From Cyathus striatus (lineage: Eukaryota > Basidiomycota > Agaricomycetes > Agaricales > Nidulariaceae), in assembly GCA_025738555.1 (NCBI GenBank), contig JAOVFP010000016.1, positions 1,736,001 through 1,800,000 on the forward strand: 64,000 nt of DNA, in the 5' to 3' direction. Positions within the stretch are counted from its first letter, which is position 1. Every line of letters begins with the position of its first letter. The translations under genes were made by a program, and so were the position numbers. This document shows positions 37,021 to 49,359 of the stretch, piece after piece. The notes under the pieces are model-generated. The model was not told where the DNA came from and searched no databases. It saw nothing but the letters and a program-made list of their open reading frames with translations.

Positions 37021-37700
37021 CGTGAGTGGCTTTTTCGTTCTAGAAGAGCAGAGCAGGAAAGGGAAGTTCTAGTCTTGAGTATCGTGCAACCATAGTTCGA
37101 CATAAAAATCAAGGATGTGCGATATATCTGTCAAAGTGTGGCCGCTTTTTGTGCTACTTGCATGTGGTGCAGACTTCGTGGCGTCTTGAACTAATGTATC
37201 ATGACCTGTCAGGGGGCCTTAAGACCGAGATTCTTCGCGTCTCCCGTTTGAGTATTAATAGAATAGCGAATGGCTGAGAGGCATCTTGGGGTAGAAGACC
37301 TCGATAATGAAAGAAGGTGTGGTTCTACGATGAAGATGGGCATGGGGGTGTGCATGCAAGATTAGACTCTAGTAAACTAACGAAACTAAGACGACTTCGG
37401 AGCAATTATAACTAGTAACTCACCATGGTATCCCTTTACCGCTGGCGCTTAAGCCCTACTTCGCTGCATGTGCTCCTTTAAAGGAATCCCGTCTTACATC
37501 CGTTCCTCCGCGTGGTTTCCGTGTCAAAGTCTTGTCCTCGCCTTTCTTCACTTACAAGGCTATCTTGCCAAGTAGATGAAGAGCGCTGAAAACCAGCTGA
37601 AACTCAACAAATACGAATTCATGCAGTACAGATACACCGAGATACGTATGTTCCAGAAACATAGGCAAATGCGAGGGCTTGACTCCTTGAAGATTGAAAA
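37021..37700. other. 5' flank of the glycosidase gene
   Basis: Should contain the promoter of the minus-strand glycosidase gene. No distinctive element was identified and no ORF of interest is present. Confidence 0.4.
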
Positions 37701-37708
37701 CATTGAAA

Positions 37709-37741
37709 GTTGAAACGTTGACAGTCAGTCAACGTTTCAAC
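37709..37741. repeat. Perfect 14-bp inverted repeat
   Basis: GTTGAAACGTTGAC at 37709-37722 and its exact complement at 37728-37741 are separated by 5 nt (AGTCA). It is at the boundary between CpG-containing host sequence and the CpG-poor, ACAATA-rich region, so it may be a fold-back end or binding site. Confidence 0.85.
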
Positions 37742-37839
37742 AGTCGGTAAGTAATATGTGTTGAGTCATCAGAAAAAAGCAGATGACACGCATTTGATTG
37801 CTGGTCATGGGATCTGCCGAAATAATTATGTTCGGCACG

Positions 37840-40800
37840 CAATGTGTTACAATACTTGTGTGCTCATGCAATATCAATACAATAGTTACTGACCATTACA
37901 ATTCTATACAATTATTATCAAGTCATACAATGTACTCATAACTATTGCAGTCCCCATACAATATTTCTACAATCTAATACAAGATGTCTAGAATAAATGC
38001 TACACAATATAATATTGTGCAATTACTGGATGGTTTCGACCACTCATCAGAAAAAAAGTGGGTGGCTTACAGGGGGTTAAAAATCTAATAAAAGTATGTA
38101 GAATACAATGTAAAAATATAAAATGTATTGCATAGACTACATCAGTTGTGAAGGCATTGTTAGCAACCTTTTCCTTTCAAAGTCAGTAATACTTGCTGAG
38201 TTCACATGATCTTGCCTGCTTTGCAACAGGTAGAAATAACTACTATCAATACAATGGCCACAAGACAATACAATCCTTTACAATATTTTGTGCACATTGC
38301 AATGACCTTGCAATGGATTCTGACATCGCAATGAAATAAAAGGCAAGCTTCGAGAGTATATGAATCCCAGTTACCTTTTGCTTTCATATTTACATTAGCA
38401 ATGGTAAAAAAAAAAAAATTATTAAAACAAATTAAATACATGAGTTGGCAAAGACATGCATGTACAGGATGTAGGTGTACAGACAAGGAAGGAAAACATA
38501 GCAAATACAGCATGCACCAGCAAAATACTAGGAGTTGGGGTACAAAGGGAACATGAAACAGCACTACCATAATCTGGTATAAACATTCAACAGTCATAAT
38601 AAGCCGGGGTCTGCAGCCGAAAGGGTGACTTGGGCCAGCCATGACACAAAAAAGTGCAATTGTGGACATGTTTAGACTTGAATTTGGGCCGTCGTCTCTG
38701 TTGTCAGGTTTGGAAAATGACAAAGGAGACACCCAATTTGAGGCCATGGGCACATGCATCAAGGGCCCTGAATTAACTGGGTGGGAGAGTGAGGTCAAAG
38801 GCTGCTATAATTACACTATATGAACCACTTATCAGGATTATCCAGTGGGAAGGAAACAAGAGATGGTAGATGCACTCAAGCAATGCAGCATCCCTTCTAG
38901 GAAACCTGGGGACACTCACTCTTAAGATATAGTGGTGTAGAGACAGTAAACTGGATAGGCATCAGAAACAGTGCTGAAATAGTAGTGAAGACATAGCCAC
39001 TCCATGTGAAAGCTTTCTCATCTTGGCAGTCAGCTTGGAAGGGTCATTGTTACTGCATAATTCATCACCATAGAGAGTGCTGAATAGATCTTTGATAACA
39101 ATGATTGTGCATGAGATATGAGCTAGGCACAAGCATAAGTGTGGAGTGAAGAGATGAGATAGGAAGAAAAACACACTTGTTGCATCTGCAAAGCTGTTAG
39201 AGCCTTCTCAAGCCCACCCAGGTCAGTGACTGTTCAATCCTCACACATTGTTTCATGTTGGAGCACAAGATGTCATTCTGTGAGAAGAGGCACCAGTGCA
39301 TGAACATGAAAGATGGAACGTGAAAAACAGAGAAGGGAGACAGTGCTTACCTCAGTGATACATAACAACTACTACTTCCCCTCTCTTCTCTACTCCCTCA
39401 AAGACTCCATTGACTGTAGTTGTTGGTATTTAACACATAGAAGAAACCCTCCAGAGCTCAAGATGGTTTGTTACTTGAATTAGTGTGCCTCATAGTCTTC
39501 TTGAGCTCACTCAACAGGTACTGAAAGGAAGGGGGATGAGGGATAGGCAATAAAAAGATCGAAAAATGTGCCTGGAACAGCGAAACATTCTGCCAATCTC
39601 AGGGGTGAGGTGCAGAGTGCTGTCAGCCAGGAAGGAACCCTTCACCCAGGACTACCATCATCTCGCATCTCAGCTTGAGTCATCCCTCATTATACTCCAA
39701 CTTGAGTGCCAGCACCACCCACACATACAATGTTGCCTTTCACTATGCTCTGGACAGCCTAACATGGTTCACCCCTGTTTCAGTTTTCGTGGGTCTCGCA
39801 GTATGCATAAGAAGTCAGAATGTCGCTGGGAAAGAGATTGGAAATGTTCACTATGAAGGAGTAGACATTTGAAGGGCACAGAGAACAGGGACAGTGCATG
39901 CATAGGAAGCGACTCAGGCATGATATGTGATGACCTGACCCAGCTGCTTGTTCCTGATCTTGGTGGTCAGCTAAGGGGTTGTAGAGTGCAGTTGCACGAC
40001 CTCCTCCCACTTAGTGGCCTTGAACACATAACTCTTGGCTGGGCAGTTAGCAAGGTTGGCATGCTATGGACAGGGAGTTCATTCATTATGAAGATCGAAC
40101 CAGACCTTGACAACAATATCTGGAAACATCTGTATCAGAAGGATTGTACTGCTGGAGCAAAAGCAAAAGTACATTAGAATCAGTGTCACAAAAGAAAGAA
40201 AACAATATACTCCACAATCACCCCATCCCCTTATCCCAATCCCTGTATTCACTGCATATATGTGTGAAATTGAAGAGTAAGAGCTTTGGAATACATATAA
40301 TGAGTAAGATAACTTACTTTACCAAGAACAACAACTGTCTTATCATTGATAAGACAAAGTTACATAATGATGTCAAGGTGTGGTTGGTGGCAGAAAGAAC
40401 TTGGAGTTATCAGTAAGGATCCATTGGTATTACACAGTGGGGTGTTTGAGGGAGTAAAGAGCAAGATGATGAGAGGATAAGGGAGGGGAGGGAGGGGAGG
40501 GGGAGGGAGGGGAGGGGAGGGGAAGGATGGTGGAAGAGCAGAAGCAAGAGCATCCCTGGATGGGTGGGGAGGCATATGGTCTGTGCAGCGTGACACATAT
40601 GTAATGTATAGTGCGTGTGTGACACATGTACATGAAGGTTACAATTCAAATGGAACAGTCTGGATCAGAGCTTGAAGTTGACATTGAATTCAAATCCCGA
40701 CAAATCTGAGTTCTCAGAACTTCTCACGATGAGATAGGTTGAGATAGTGTAATGTATAAGATAAGATAAGTGCTTAGGTGCAATCCTTTTTGTGTGCCTC

Positions 40801-41065
40801 AAGTTTACAAGGTGATTAACAGTACATATAAGTAGGAATTATTTAATTGATAATGTACTGGCTCAAGTCCAATAAAATGAATTTTACTCTCATTGCAAGA
40901 ACCATTGCAACAAAATTGTAATGGGAAAAAATTATTATACACATATTTTATGGAAGTTAAATAATTGTATGGCATTGCAATAGCCAGGAAATATTGTATC
41001 TGCATTGTATAGGTACACAAGGATTTTAATGCCTTGCAATGACATTTTATGACTAATACAACAAT
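37840..41065. mobile_element. Candidate transposon remnant with inverted ATACAAT / ATTGTAT subterminal clusters
   Basis: The left part (37840-38340) is studded with ATACAAT and CAATAC motifs and the right part (40850-41065) with their complements (ATTGTAT, CATTGCAA), as in the subterminal regions of a DNA transposon. The interior is CpG-poor, has short ORFs of no recognised family, a poly-A/T tract near 38407 and a G-rich run at 40478-40530. Exact termini and target duplication were not found, so the limits are approximate. The 198-residue minus ORF at 38202-38798 has no recognisable domain and is not called a gene. Confidence 0.4.
40478..40530 (+). repeat. G-rich tract (GGGAGGGG repeats)
   Basis: At least eight runs of three or more G within about 50 bp on the + strand, able in principle to form a G-quadruplex. 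It sits inside the CpG-poor transposon remnant. Confidence 0.7.
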
Positions 41066-41283
41066 TTCAGCACATTCTGTGACCTGAAATCCAATGTAAG
41101 CTGTGCACTTTTTTTCTGATGCTTGTTCATGCTCAGGAGAGCATGATGGAAAATTTGGTTTGACCAAATGTTCAAGCCCAAAATTAATGCATAACATGGG
41201 GCAGAACTGTTCATACCCATACAGATGCCTGGCACAGGCGAAATTTTTTGGCTAAGTAAGTGCCATATTTCTCAAACTACTGT

Positions 41284-41378
41284 TCATGGCAGCCTGTGAC
41301 ACATGACAAATGTGCTCAAGTGTTCTGTTCAAAGGCCCTGCATGACATGTGACTGAACACTTGGTTGAAATAGTACAG
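41284..41378. mobile_element. Right end of a third, CpG-depleted MITE of the TA/CTGTAC family
   Basis: The segment reads 'atgacaaatgtgctcaag', 'aggccctgcatgacatgtga' and ends 'gttgaaatagtacag' before TA. It parallels the right half of the 265-bp MITE ('gtgacaaatccgggttcc', 'cggccctgtgtgacaagtga', 'cgtaattgtacag'), with CpG positions changed to TpG or CpA. The left end could not be located. Confidence 0.6.
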
Positions 41379-41487
41379 TATTGTAACCCAATCACAATAA
41401 ATATTGAATCCTAGCAGATATGTTGACCATTATTTGGCAATGGTGATACAAACATTTGATGTGTTGTTGCAGAGTTGTTTGGTGACA

Positions 41488-43577
41488 TCATTGGTCACTA
41501 TGTGTGAAAATATGGAACACAGTTGATTGACTCACCCAAACTGTTTCACAGGTTCTCTTTTTACACTTAATGACATTTATATCTGCAGTTTGCTCCTTGT
41601 CCATTACCTTACACCCACAAGTACAAACAGACAACACAGAGATGTCCCTAATCATTTGCAACCTCCCTGAGTGCTTTGAAGGCTGGCCAACAAGAGAAAA
41701 TACAGTGTTATTTTGTTCCAGTACCAGGACCAGTACACTGGATGCTTCAACTTGCATGGTCATGACTGGCTGGTCTATTATATTGGTGCTGGCTATGGTT
41801 ACAGTGACCTGTTATTTGAAAATGTGAGTATGTTAAGGTTCTTCAGCCAGATACCAGTTACTTACCTGAGGTGCAGTCTGTTCACCTTGTATTACTATTG
41901 ACTCTTCCTTGTCAACACACAAAGCACTGTCCCCCAAGCTCATCAAACCCTCTCCTGCAGCATTCTCCAATTCAGGGCATAATACATTCACCTCAACATT
42001 GGATGTGCCTGCTTTGATGATCAAGTTGATGCTTATTGTGTTTTCAAGAGTGCATTCATTTGGTTCCACTTGAGATTCTCCACTGTCAATATCCAATGCA
42101 ATATCCTGTGCAACATTTTCAGCCACTACCACATCATCCATGGGATGATTCATGGCCTCCCAGTTGAGGCAAGTATCTATTGGAGCAAGTGCCAATGCTT
42201 CCAAATCCTCTCTGTCTGATTCGCCAGAACCAATGTCCATATAAGCAGAGTCAATTCCCATTGCTGGCAATTCAGAGTCAGTATTGTTTTCATTTTCATC
42301 TTGATCTTGCTCACTGAATACTAACTGATCAGTTTATGCTCCTCTAGTACAACAGATCTTACATACCCTAATGCCATATTGGAGATGTGGGCCTCAGAAA
42401 CTACTAATGGTATGCCTTTGCATTTGGCTGTCCCTGCTTTATGTAGCTTATCTCTTTGATTCCAGATCAACTTTATTGCTTTCTTCTCAACATTTGAGAT
42501 ATGATAGTTGCTTCCTTGGTTATGTATTGATATGGTTGGGTGTGTACTTTGGATATGGCTGATCATGTTGTACTTCCAGACTGCCAGTTTCTGTGGGAGA
42601 CACCAATGGCAAAGAACTGGAACATTTGTGCAAGGACTTTTGTCAGTTGCTTGTGCTGCCACCCTATAGGAGAAGGCTATAAGATTTGCACAGGTAGATG
42701 TGTTGTAGTTTATCTTTAGACTACCATCTGTACCTTTGCTCTTTTTTAGGTAGAATTCACATATTTCAGTGGGACAGAGGCACAAGCCACAAAACTCCTG
42801 TATTGCTTCCAAATTCAGATTGAACAGTTGATGAGCAGCATTGTGCTCAAGGACTCATTGTGGGCTTGATAGCTCAACAGGTGGAGAGCAGTGCATGCAT
42901 ATCTTGTCTGATACAAGAACATGTGCACATGATTTATCATGACATGTGAAGCAGGCCTATCCTGGATGTTAAAGGCTATCTTCAGTAGTTATTCACTGAA
43001 ATATAAGCAACATACCAGAACACAATATGGAAATTGTTTGCTTGTGACAACATTGGGAAGTAGCTGGGAGTCCTCAGTGGACAACTTTTCTAGTAATGAC
43101 ATCCCAATAGTCATAAGTACATGACTTTTGAAGATGAAGTAGAGTTTCTCTGGCATAAGTGTTGAAATTGCAGGGTTAATTAGTATAACCAGATGTTCAG
43201 GCACCTTAAATGTTCCTCCATGCATAGCAAGTGATTTCCAATCATGAAGTAAGTCTGGGTCATCCTCTGAAGTAGCTGCACCCAGATGGAGAAGTTGGTA
43301 TGTAACCTGAACTAGTGGATCTGACAACATGCTGATAGGCACTTCATCCACAGGCTTTGATTCAAAGGATAAATCACAAATCTTGCCAATGCAAAGGAAG
43401 AGATCATTCTCACACTGTTTGGAGAAACTGAGTGCTTTCATCAAAGTCACTATCAATTACATGCAGGTTAGAAGGTTTCATGGCATATCTGGGGACATTT
43501 GCTACCTGCTTCAAATGGTCCCTAGAGCCTGGGGTCTTGTATTTCTTGAATTTTTGGTTGAGAAAGTGTGCTTTGTA
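41488..43577 (-). pseudogene. Zinc-cluster gene of Agaricomycete mobile-gene type, 3' part
   Basis: Minus-strand coding blocks continue the gene interrupted at 43578: YKAHFLNQKFKKYKTPGSRD, a 46-bp intron (43451-43406 approx.), CENDLFLCIGKICDLSFES and KVPEHLVILINPAISTLMPE, then near 42812 EFCGLCLCPTEICEFYLKKS with CTNVPVLCHWC...HIQSTHP (a Cys2-His2-like cluster), an acidic block at 42270-41890, and CTCGCKVMDKEQ...CKKRTCETVW near 41600, which resembles the end of PHD-like cysteine clusters. A frameshift near 42340 (one T missing before the EQDQDENENN block) suggests decay. I recall similar proteins beside basidiomycete transposons but know no function. Confidence 0.55.
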
Positions 43578-43585
43578 GACTTTAT
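43578..43585. repeat. Left 8-bp target duplication GACTTTAT of the KDZ-like element
   Basis: Identical to 53281-53288. Joining the two flanks across one copy gives an in-frame minus-strand reading ...EDNKV / YKAHFLN..., which supports insertion into the zinc-cluster gene. Confidence 0.93.
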
Positions 43586-43604
43586 CAGTACTTTCTGCAC
43601 ACCC

Positions 43605-44030
43605 ACCTATACACATGTACTCCATGTGTAGTACATTTCCATGTGAAGTCCACATGGAATCCACATATCTGGAAAAAGTACACATTATCCATGTGTAATT
43701 CACATGGAACCATGTGGAGTACACATGGATTCCACCTTTCTTATAACTTGATGAAAATGACAGTTGAGAGGTGTGCTTAAGGTGTGCTTCATGTGTACTT
43801 TTCCATGTGAATTCCATGTGGACTACACATGGAATCCACATGGAATCCACATGGATTCCACATGCATTTAAATATGTTGTGCCACATAACTTCAAGGTTA
43901 AGTTCACATGAAGTTCAGGTGTATTACATGTGAAATCCACATGGATTCCACATGTATTTAAATACATTTTGCCACATAACTTCAAGGTTAAGTTCACATG
44001 AAGTTCTGATGTATTACATGTGAAATTAAC
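43605..44030. repeat. Subterminal motif cluster, transposase-gene side
   Basis: Many copies of CACATGGATTCCACATG and its inverse, including a roughly 115-bp segment present twice in tandem (about 43805-43918 and 43919-44030, sharing 'gccacataacttcaaggt' and 'taagttcacatgaagttc'). The first part matches, inverted, the right end of the inner element at 50220-50455. It probably binds the transposase, by analogy with other cut-and-paste elements. Confidence 0.8.
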
Positions 44031-44293
44031 CCTGAAAAATATATAAACATTAATTCATGAACAGATTGGTTTAAAAACTAAACTAAATACACCAATACAA
44101 TCTTATTTATAAACTGAATCACATACTATATACATGTTATATAGCTAAATTTATCTGAAAGAAGTCTTGACTAGTTTTGAGACTGGAGTATATACATTAA
44201 TTACAGCTTTATAATGACTTTACATGCAAGTAGAAATGAAGCTATTGGGAGACTGGTTTGGAAAGTGGGTTGCATACAAAAGGCATTTAGTAT

Positions 44294-46591
44294 TTACTCA
44301 TCATCTTCTACAATATCATCACTAATCTTTACCCACTTTTTGCTATGCTTCTGAAGAACACATTGAGTATGATAAAAAAGTACTGTATGTAAAAACCAGT
44401 TGAAGTTTGATGGAGTCATTCTCTTTAGAATAGACTCAAATCCAGCAAGCCATGCATTTAACTGTTCACATGCCTATATAAATTAATTAAATATTGATTG
44501 TTATGCATAAAAAATAAGTTACTTGCCTGTGTATTGAAAGCATGTTTGTAATATGGTGTACCATCATTATCATAGTCAATAACAACCAAGTTTGGTGCTG
44601 ATCCATCATGTGGTGCTGGGTTACAGTATTCTTGACACAACCTATCAGAGGCTTTATAGTTATTATAATGATAGCTATCAACAACAAATCGACTGGTTTC
44701 TAGTAATTCATGATATTCTTCTTGATTTGCCACAGTGTGCAATACAACACAAGCTTTATCAATACAAAAATATGCTGGGCAAGACTCTGGTGTTGGATAA
44801 ACATTATTTATAAACCCCAAAATCTCTGTAGGAGACTCAGATTTCATGAATTTGGACCAAGCAATTACTACTCCACATGGTGCACAGAGAGTTTCAACAC
44901 AGTAGGATTTTGAAGGTTTAAAGTATGTCTTATGTCTTTCTGTTGGCTCTTCATGAGGTTCATCATGGGCAGATACATTATTTGTAGTACTTGGCTGCCA
45001 TAGTTGTCTATCTCTTGTTTGTAAAGCTCGTCGGAGACCTGCCAATCCTGAAGAACTTGAGTTTGACTTATGCTTGTTCCATAAATTTTGATGTATTTCA
45101 CAGGCCTGTGTACCTTTAATTTTTTGGGATATGCACCCTTTGACATGGCATTTTGCACCATACATAATAGTATGAAGTCCACAAAATACTCCACCTCAAT
45201 GATTTTGTAGCTCAGCAATACAGCCTTCCCAAGCACAATGCTACAGATGCATGTTAGTGTAAATATATAAATTAAAGAAATTAACACACTATTGTTCCCA
45301 TTATGACTCCATCAATAACAACCATTTTCACTGGAGAAAATTTTTCTTCATTTGTATCTAAAGACTGCTCAGGAGTAGTGGAAGCTAGATCTGAATGAAT
45401 TCCAGAAGGAATTACATCTGCAGTTGTTTTGTATTTGTGAGTACATTCTGAGCAACTATACTCAGTAGCAGGATATATATTACCATTGGACCCAAGCTTA
45501 TCATATGCACTCCTTGTAATGTCTTTAACTGCAAGGCCATCATCAATAACAAAATTTGATTTTGAGGATTCAGCTACTGTTCTCAAAGACTCCTCTATAA
45601 ATGTACACCAAATCTGTCTGCAACTAACTTCTTTTGTATCTCCATAAGAATTACTCCAAAACTCAGCAAATGCAGATGTAGAAGCATGAAAGCTATAGAT
45701 TGCATTTAATACAGATCTTGAGAATATGTGATCAACCCATAGAGTTTTACCAATTTTTATGTACTTTGCATTATTAAGATAGACTTTCTGAGCAGGATTT
45801 GAAGATATTTTGTGTCTCTCATGAACAGCATAATATATTGTTTTACAGTTTGAGCAGATTCCAGAAAGTATATAGGCATGACTATTAATCTCAGTCCTAC
45901 TGATCAATGTTACACATGGTATATCTTCATATTTTGATGAAAGTTTAATATTTTTGTTATTGCATTTACTTCCAGCACAACTGACAGAAGCTGGACATAT
46001 CATTTTTATAGGCTGTATTTTATTGAGAGAAACAGGTTTAAGATATTTAACAAGTCTTCCATGATCATCATATAATGTTAGTTTCAGAATTTTACTAAAT
46101 TTGTTTAGCTTCTTTCCAAGGTTCAAAGCAACTTCATTTTTATTATTAACATTCCAGAAACCAGGTGTTATTTCACTCTCTTTGAAAAGATGCTTTGATT
46201 TGTCACCAAGCTCATGTATAACTGCATAGCTTAAAGATCATATCCAAGCTGAGATTAAACTTTTTCTTTCAAATTCATTTTCAGGATGTTGTTGTCTTTG
46301 GTGTAAATTCAGTAACTCTGTATTGCTTTTCATTGTGAATAACACCATAAGAACAGTTGAAAGTGATATATTTGGGCCAAAGTTGCATTCTATAAAGTTG
46401 GAAAAGGTTTTGAAATGGATTTTAGGAAAAGACTGTTCATTTGGACTTGCAGCTGCCATAGGTAGAAAAGATAGCAGGCATAATATAGCAACACCTCTCA
46501 GATTGGAGAATCCAGACTTATAAAGTGAAGTCCACAGATAGATATATTTGTAGTCCAGTGTCAAGCACAGCAGCATAGAGAGAATTTTCAA
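44294..46591 (-). pseudogene. CxC5/CxC6 KDZ-type transposase-like ORF2, copy 2
   Basis: Aligns block by block with the copy at 4.4-7.5 kb: FPKIHFKTFSNFIECNF; CPASVSCAGSKC; CVTLISRTEINSHAYILSGI with CSNCKTIYYAVHE; FHASTSAFAEFWSN; CSECTHKYKTTAD; VKMVVIDGVIMG; after an intron (about 45288-45241) IHCAWEGC, the CxC6-like cluster YGAKCHVKGC...ACEIHQ; YCVETLCAPCGVVIAW; YFCIDKACVVL; FVVDSYHYNN; and after a 53-bp GC-AG intron (44526-44474) ACEQLNAWLAGF. TGA codons at 46238-46240 and near 45194 replace residues that are Arg in relatives. Apart from those two stops the frame appears continuous to the TAA at 44294. The start ATG at 46591 is uncertain. Confidence 0.87.
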
Positions 46592-48859
46592 ACTTAAACA
46601 ATTTTTCTGAATAAAAGATCAAGAAATCAAAGAAATCATAGAGAGAATTTTCCAAAATAGAGGAGACTGTTGAAGAAGAGGGCCATATAGCAGACATAGA
46701 AGACAAAAAAAAGAAAAACTAAAAGTACAGTTATAGAAAGACCGAAGTCAAAAAACAAAAAAATTGTTAAATCACTTACTTATTGGTGGTGCTCTTGTTA
46801 CTACCACCTTTACCACTACCACCCCTGCTACCACTACCTTTACTGTTACCACTCTTGCTACTACCACCTCTGCTACTACTGCTCTTCTTATTTTTCTGAA
46901 CTCCAGACTGGCACTTAACCCATTGTTCCAAATCTGTGTGAGTAAAACCAGATGTCTTCTGAAGTCCCCAAAGCTCTCTTGTATCCACATCAGTAAGATC
47001 CGGATTTTTAAGCCACTGATTCATTTCAGGATACTCAGATACACGCCCCATAATGTGTGTCCAATTGTAGTAAGATGTGTGTCCATGCTTTCCACCTGTG
47101 AAAAATGAAACTATTTGCTTCTTATTTGGCTTTCCAACACCTTTTATTTTCATTAGTAAATCATAAATCATTAATAAAATATAACAAACTTTGTGGCCAA
47201 GGATTTTCATCAGCTTTCATATTTTGAATGAAAGTATGAACTCTTTCAATCTCCTTATGGAACCTCCAAGCAAAATGAATATCCCATTTTTCAACGCCAA
47301 TTAAATCAGTGTTTACTTCACAGAAAGTTATAAAGTCCTCTGTGAAGTAATTAAACTCCTCAGAAGAGCTCTTGTTATCAACCTCTGTGGCTGGAGCACT
47401 TGGAACACTGGTAGAATTTCTCTGATAAGAGGAAACTGGATTAGCCTAAAAGAAAGTTAGTACACATTTTATGCAATAACTAAAAGAAATACCACAGCTA
47501 AATAAACTATATTTTTATTATCTCTGCTACTCCAGTGCACTTCACCTTGTTTATCAACTACTGAATAGTGCCCCAAAATATTCCATTCCTTACTGGCAGT
47601 ATCATACATGTACATTTGTCAGTTTTGGTCTATAACTTACATTAATAAACATATTTTTAACCAATAAATTTATGAGCACTCACTTTTGACAGGTGACATG
47701 GGTGTTGCCACTGCCTTCAAAACACTACCAATTTCATATGAAAATGGAACTGAAATAGTTTTTGGAGGTATCCCAGATTGCTCAGTAGAATTGAAGTCTG
47801 GCTCATCCTGGGTCATGTACAGTTGTACAGTTCCACTGACTGGTGAGTGAGAGGGAGTAGTAGGATCAGCTATATCTGCCCAGTTGTTGACATTTCCAAT
47901 TGCATTTCCATGCAGTATACCTCCTAATTTATAAGAAATTATTCAACCAAAATAATTAGAATATACCTGAAACTTTAGATGAACCTTGTAATATTTCTTT
48001 AGACAATACTGGACTAGGGCTTCTCATAACAATATCTGAAAACAATGAATAAGCTTTAATTTTTAAAAATAATTATTGCATACTGCTTTTCTTTGTTGGG
48101 GTGGTGGGGTTGCTGATAACCATATTTTCATCCTTGTTACCCCCTTTATTTTCCCTTCCCTTCCCTTTCCCTTTCTGTTTAATAGAGACTGCCCCTTCCT
48201 CTATTTCAATTTCCCCTTCCCCTTCCTGTTCTACACCTTCCTCACCTTCCTCACTCTCTCCTCTTCCACTCTCTCCTCTTCTGTTCTCCAAACCACTATC
48301 AATACTCCCCACTTCCTTCATCTGCTTCACTGCTCCTCCCACTCTCCTCCTCTTCAACTTTATCGTCCTCTGTGCCAGGACCTTCCTCCTCAGTTACCAC
48401 TTTACTGTCATCTCCTTCTTCAATTGTGTCAATATTATTATCAATCTCAGAAGGTGTTTGGCTTGAAGCAGGACTCTCAGCTGGAGCGGGAACTTTTGGC
48501 TTAGCTGTGGACTCAGTAGCCTTAGGTTTAGGTTTAACTGCAGACTTTGTAGCCTTTGGTGGAGCAACAGACACATGTGCATCTTTCAAGTACTTCATGG
48601 CACTTTAAAATTGTAAGTAATGGTGTCAATGATGTCACATAACAAAGAATAAAGAGTGTTACTCACCCTGCAATCTGTTTCTCAGCTGTAGCCTTAGCAG
48701 CTTCATCCATCTCATTTTTGTTGGCAGATGTTATCCTAAATGTTGAAAACAGTGAGACAGTGAGAGCTGGGGAGTACATGAACAGACAATGAACCTTCCC
48801 TGTACTGCTTGCTTCCCTTTCTGTTTCCTACCCCACACACTTTTTCTGAGCACTTTACA

Positions 48860-49130
48860 CTTGCCCCCTGTTACACGTGGAATACACATGAATTCCACCT
48901 TTTCATGTGTACTTCACATGTACTTCATATGTACTACACTCCACCTCAAATGTATTAAAATCATCAAATTTCCATTCAAATTTGCAATTTTCATACACAT
49001 GAAGTACACATGTAGTACACATGTACAGGTGAAATACTGAAATTCCACATGGAATTGCAAAGTGAAGTCCACAAGGAATACATGTGAACTAGGTACACTT
49101 GTATACTACACATTGTAGTTACTTGTAATA
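48860..49130. repeat. Subterminal motif cluster of the inner element, far side
   Basis: TGTGGAATACACATG, CACATGTACTTCA and ACACATGAAGTACACATGTA motifs. The order and spacing match, inverted, 52960-53265 in the outer element, including 'gccccctgttacacgtgg' against 'gccccctgttacatgtgg'. Confidence 0.8.
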
Positions 49131-49175
49131 CACTTGCCCATTACTACTTTAATAAAAAGAAATATTTTAATATAA

Positions 49176-49262
49176 TGGCATGACAGGGAGTTGAACCATT
49201 GACCATAGCTTTGATTAGTAATCAAATCAAAAGCAACACATTTACAGCTAAGCCATTGGACC
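49176..49262 (-). ncRNA. Degenerate tRNA-like sequence (Pol III A and B box) in the inner element
   Basis: Read on the minus strand it has an A-box-like TGGCTTAGCTGT, a perfect 5-bp anticodon-type stem TTTGA/TCAAA around the 7-nt loop TTACTAA, and a B-box match GGTTCAACTCC. The putative acceptor arms pair only partly and the D-arm region is too long, so it is not a functional tRNA but a tRNA-derived segment. It points toward the far (non-transposase) end and lies about 330-415 bp from it. Confidence 0.5.
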
Positions 49263-49359
49263 ATACATTCACATTGACACAAAGGCTATATAATGACCTA
49301 CAGCACATTTCCATGCGCATATGTCATGTGACATATTACTAACGCATTGCCAACTCATT

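Noticed and set aside
38202..38798. 198-residue minus-strand ORF with hydrophobic stretches
   Set aside because: Lies in CpG-poor decayed repeat DNA, includes a poly-Phe run from a poly-A/T tract, and no family is recognised.
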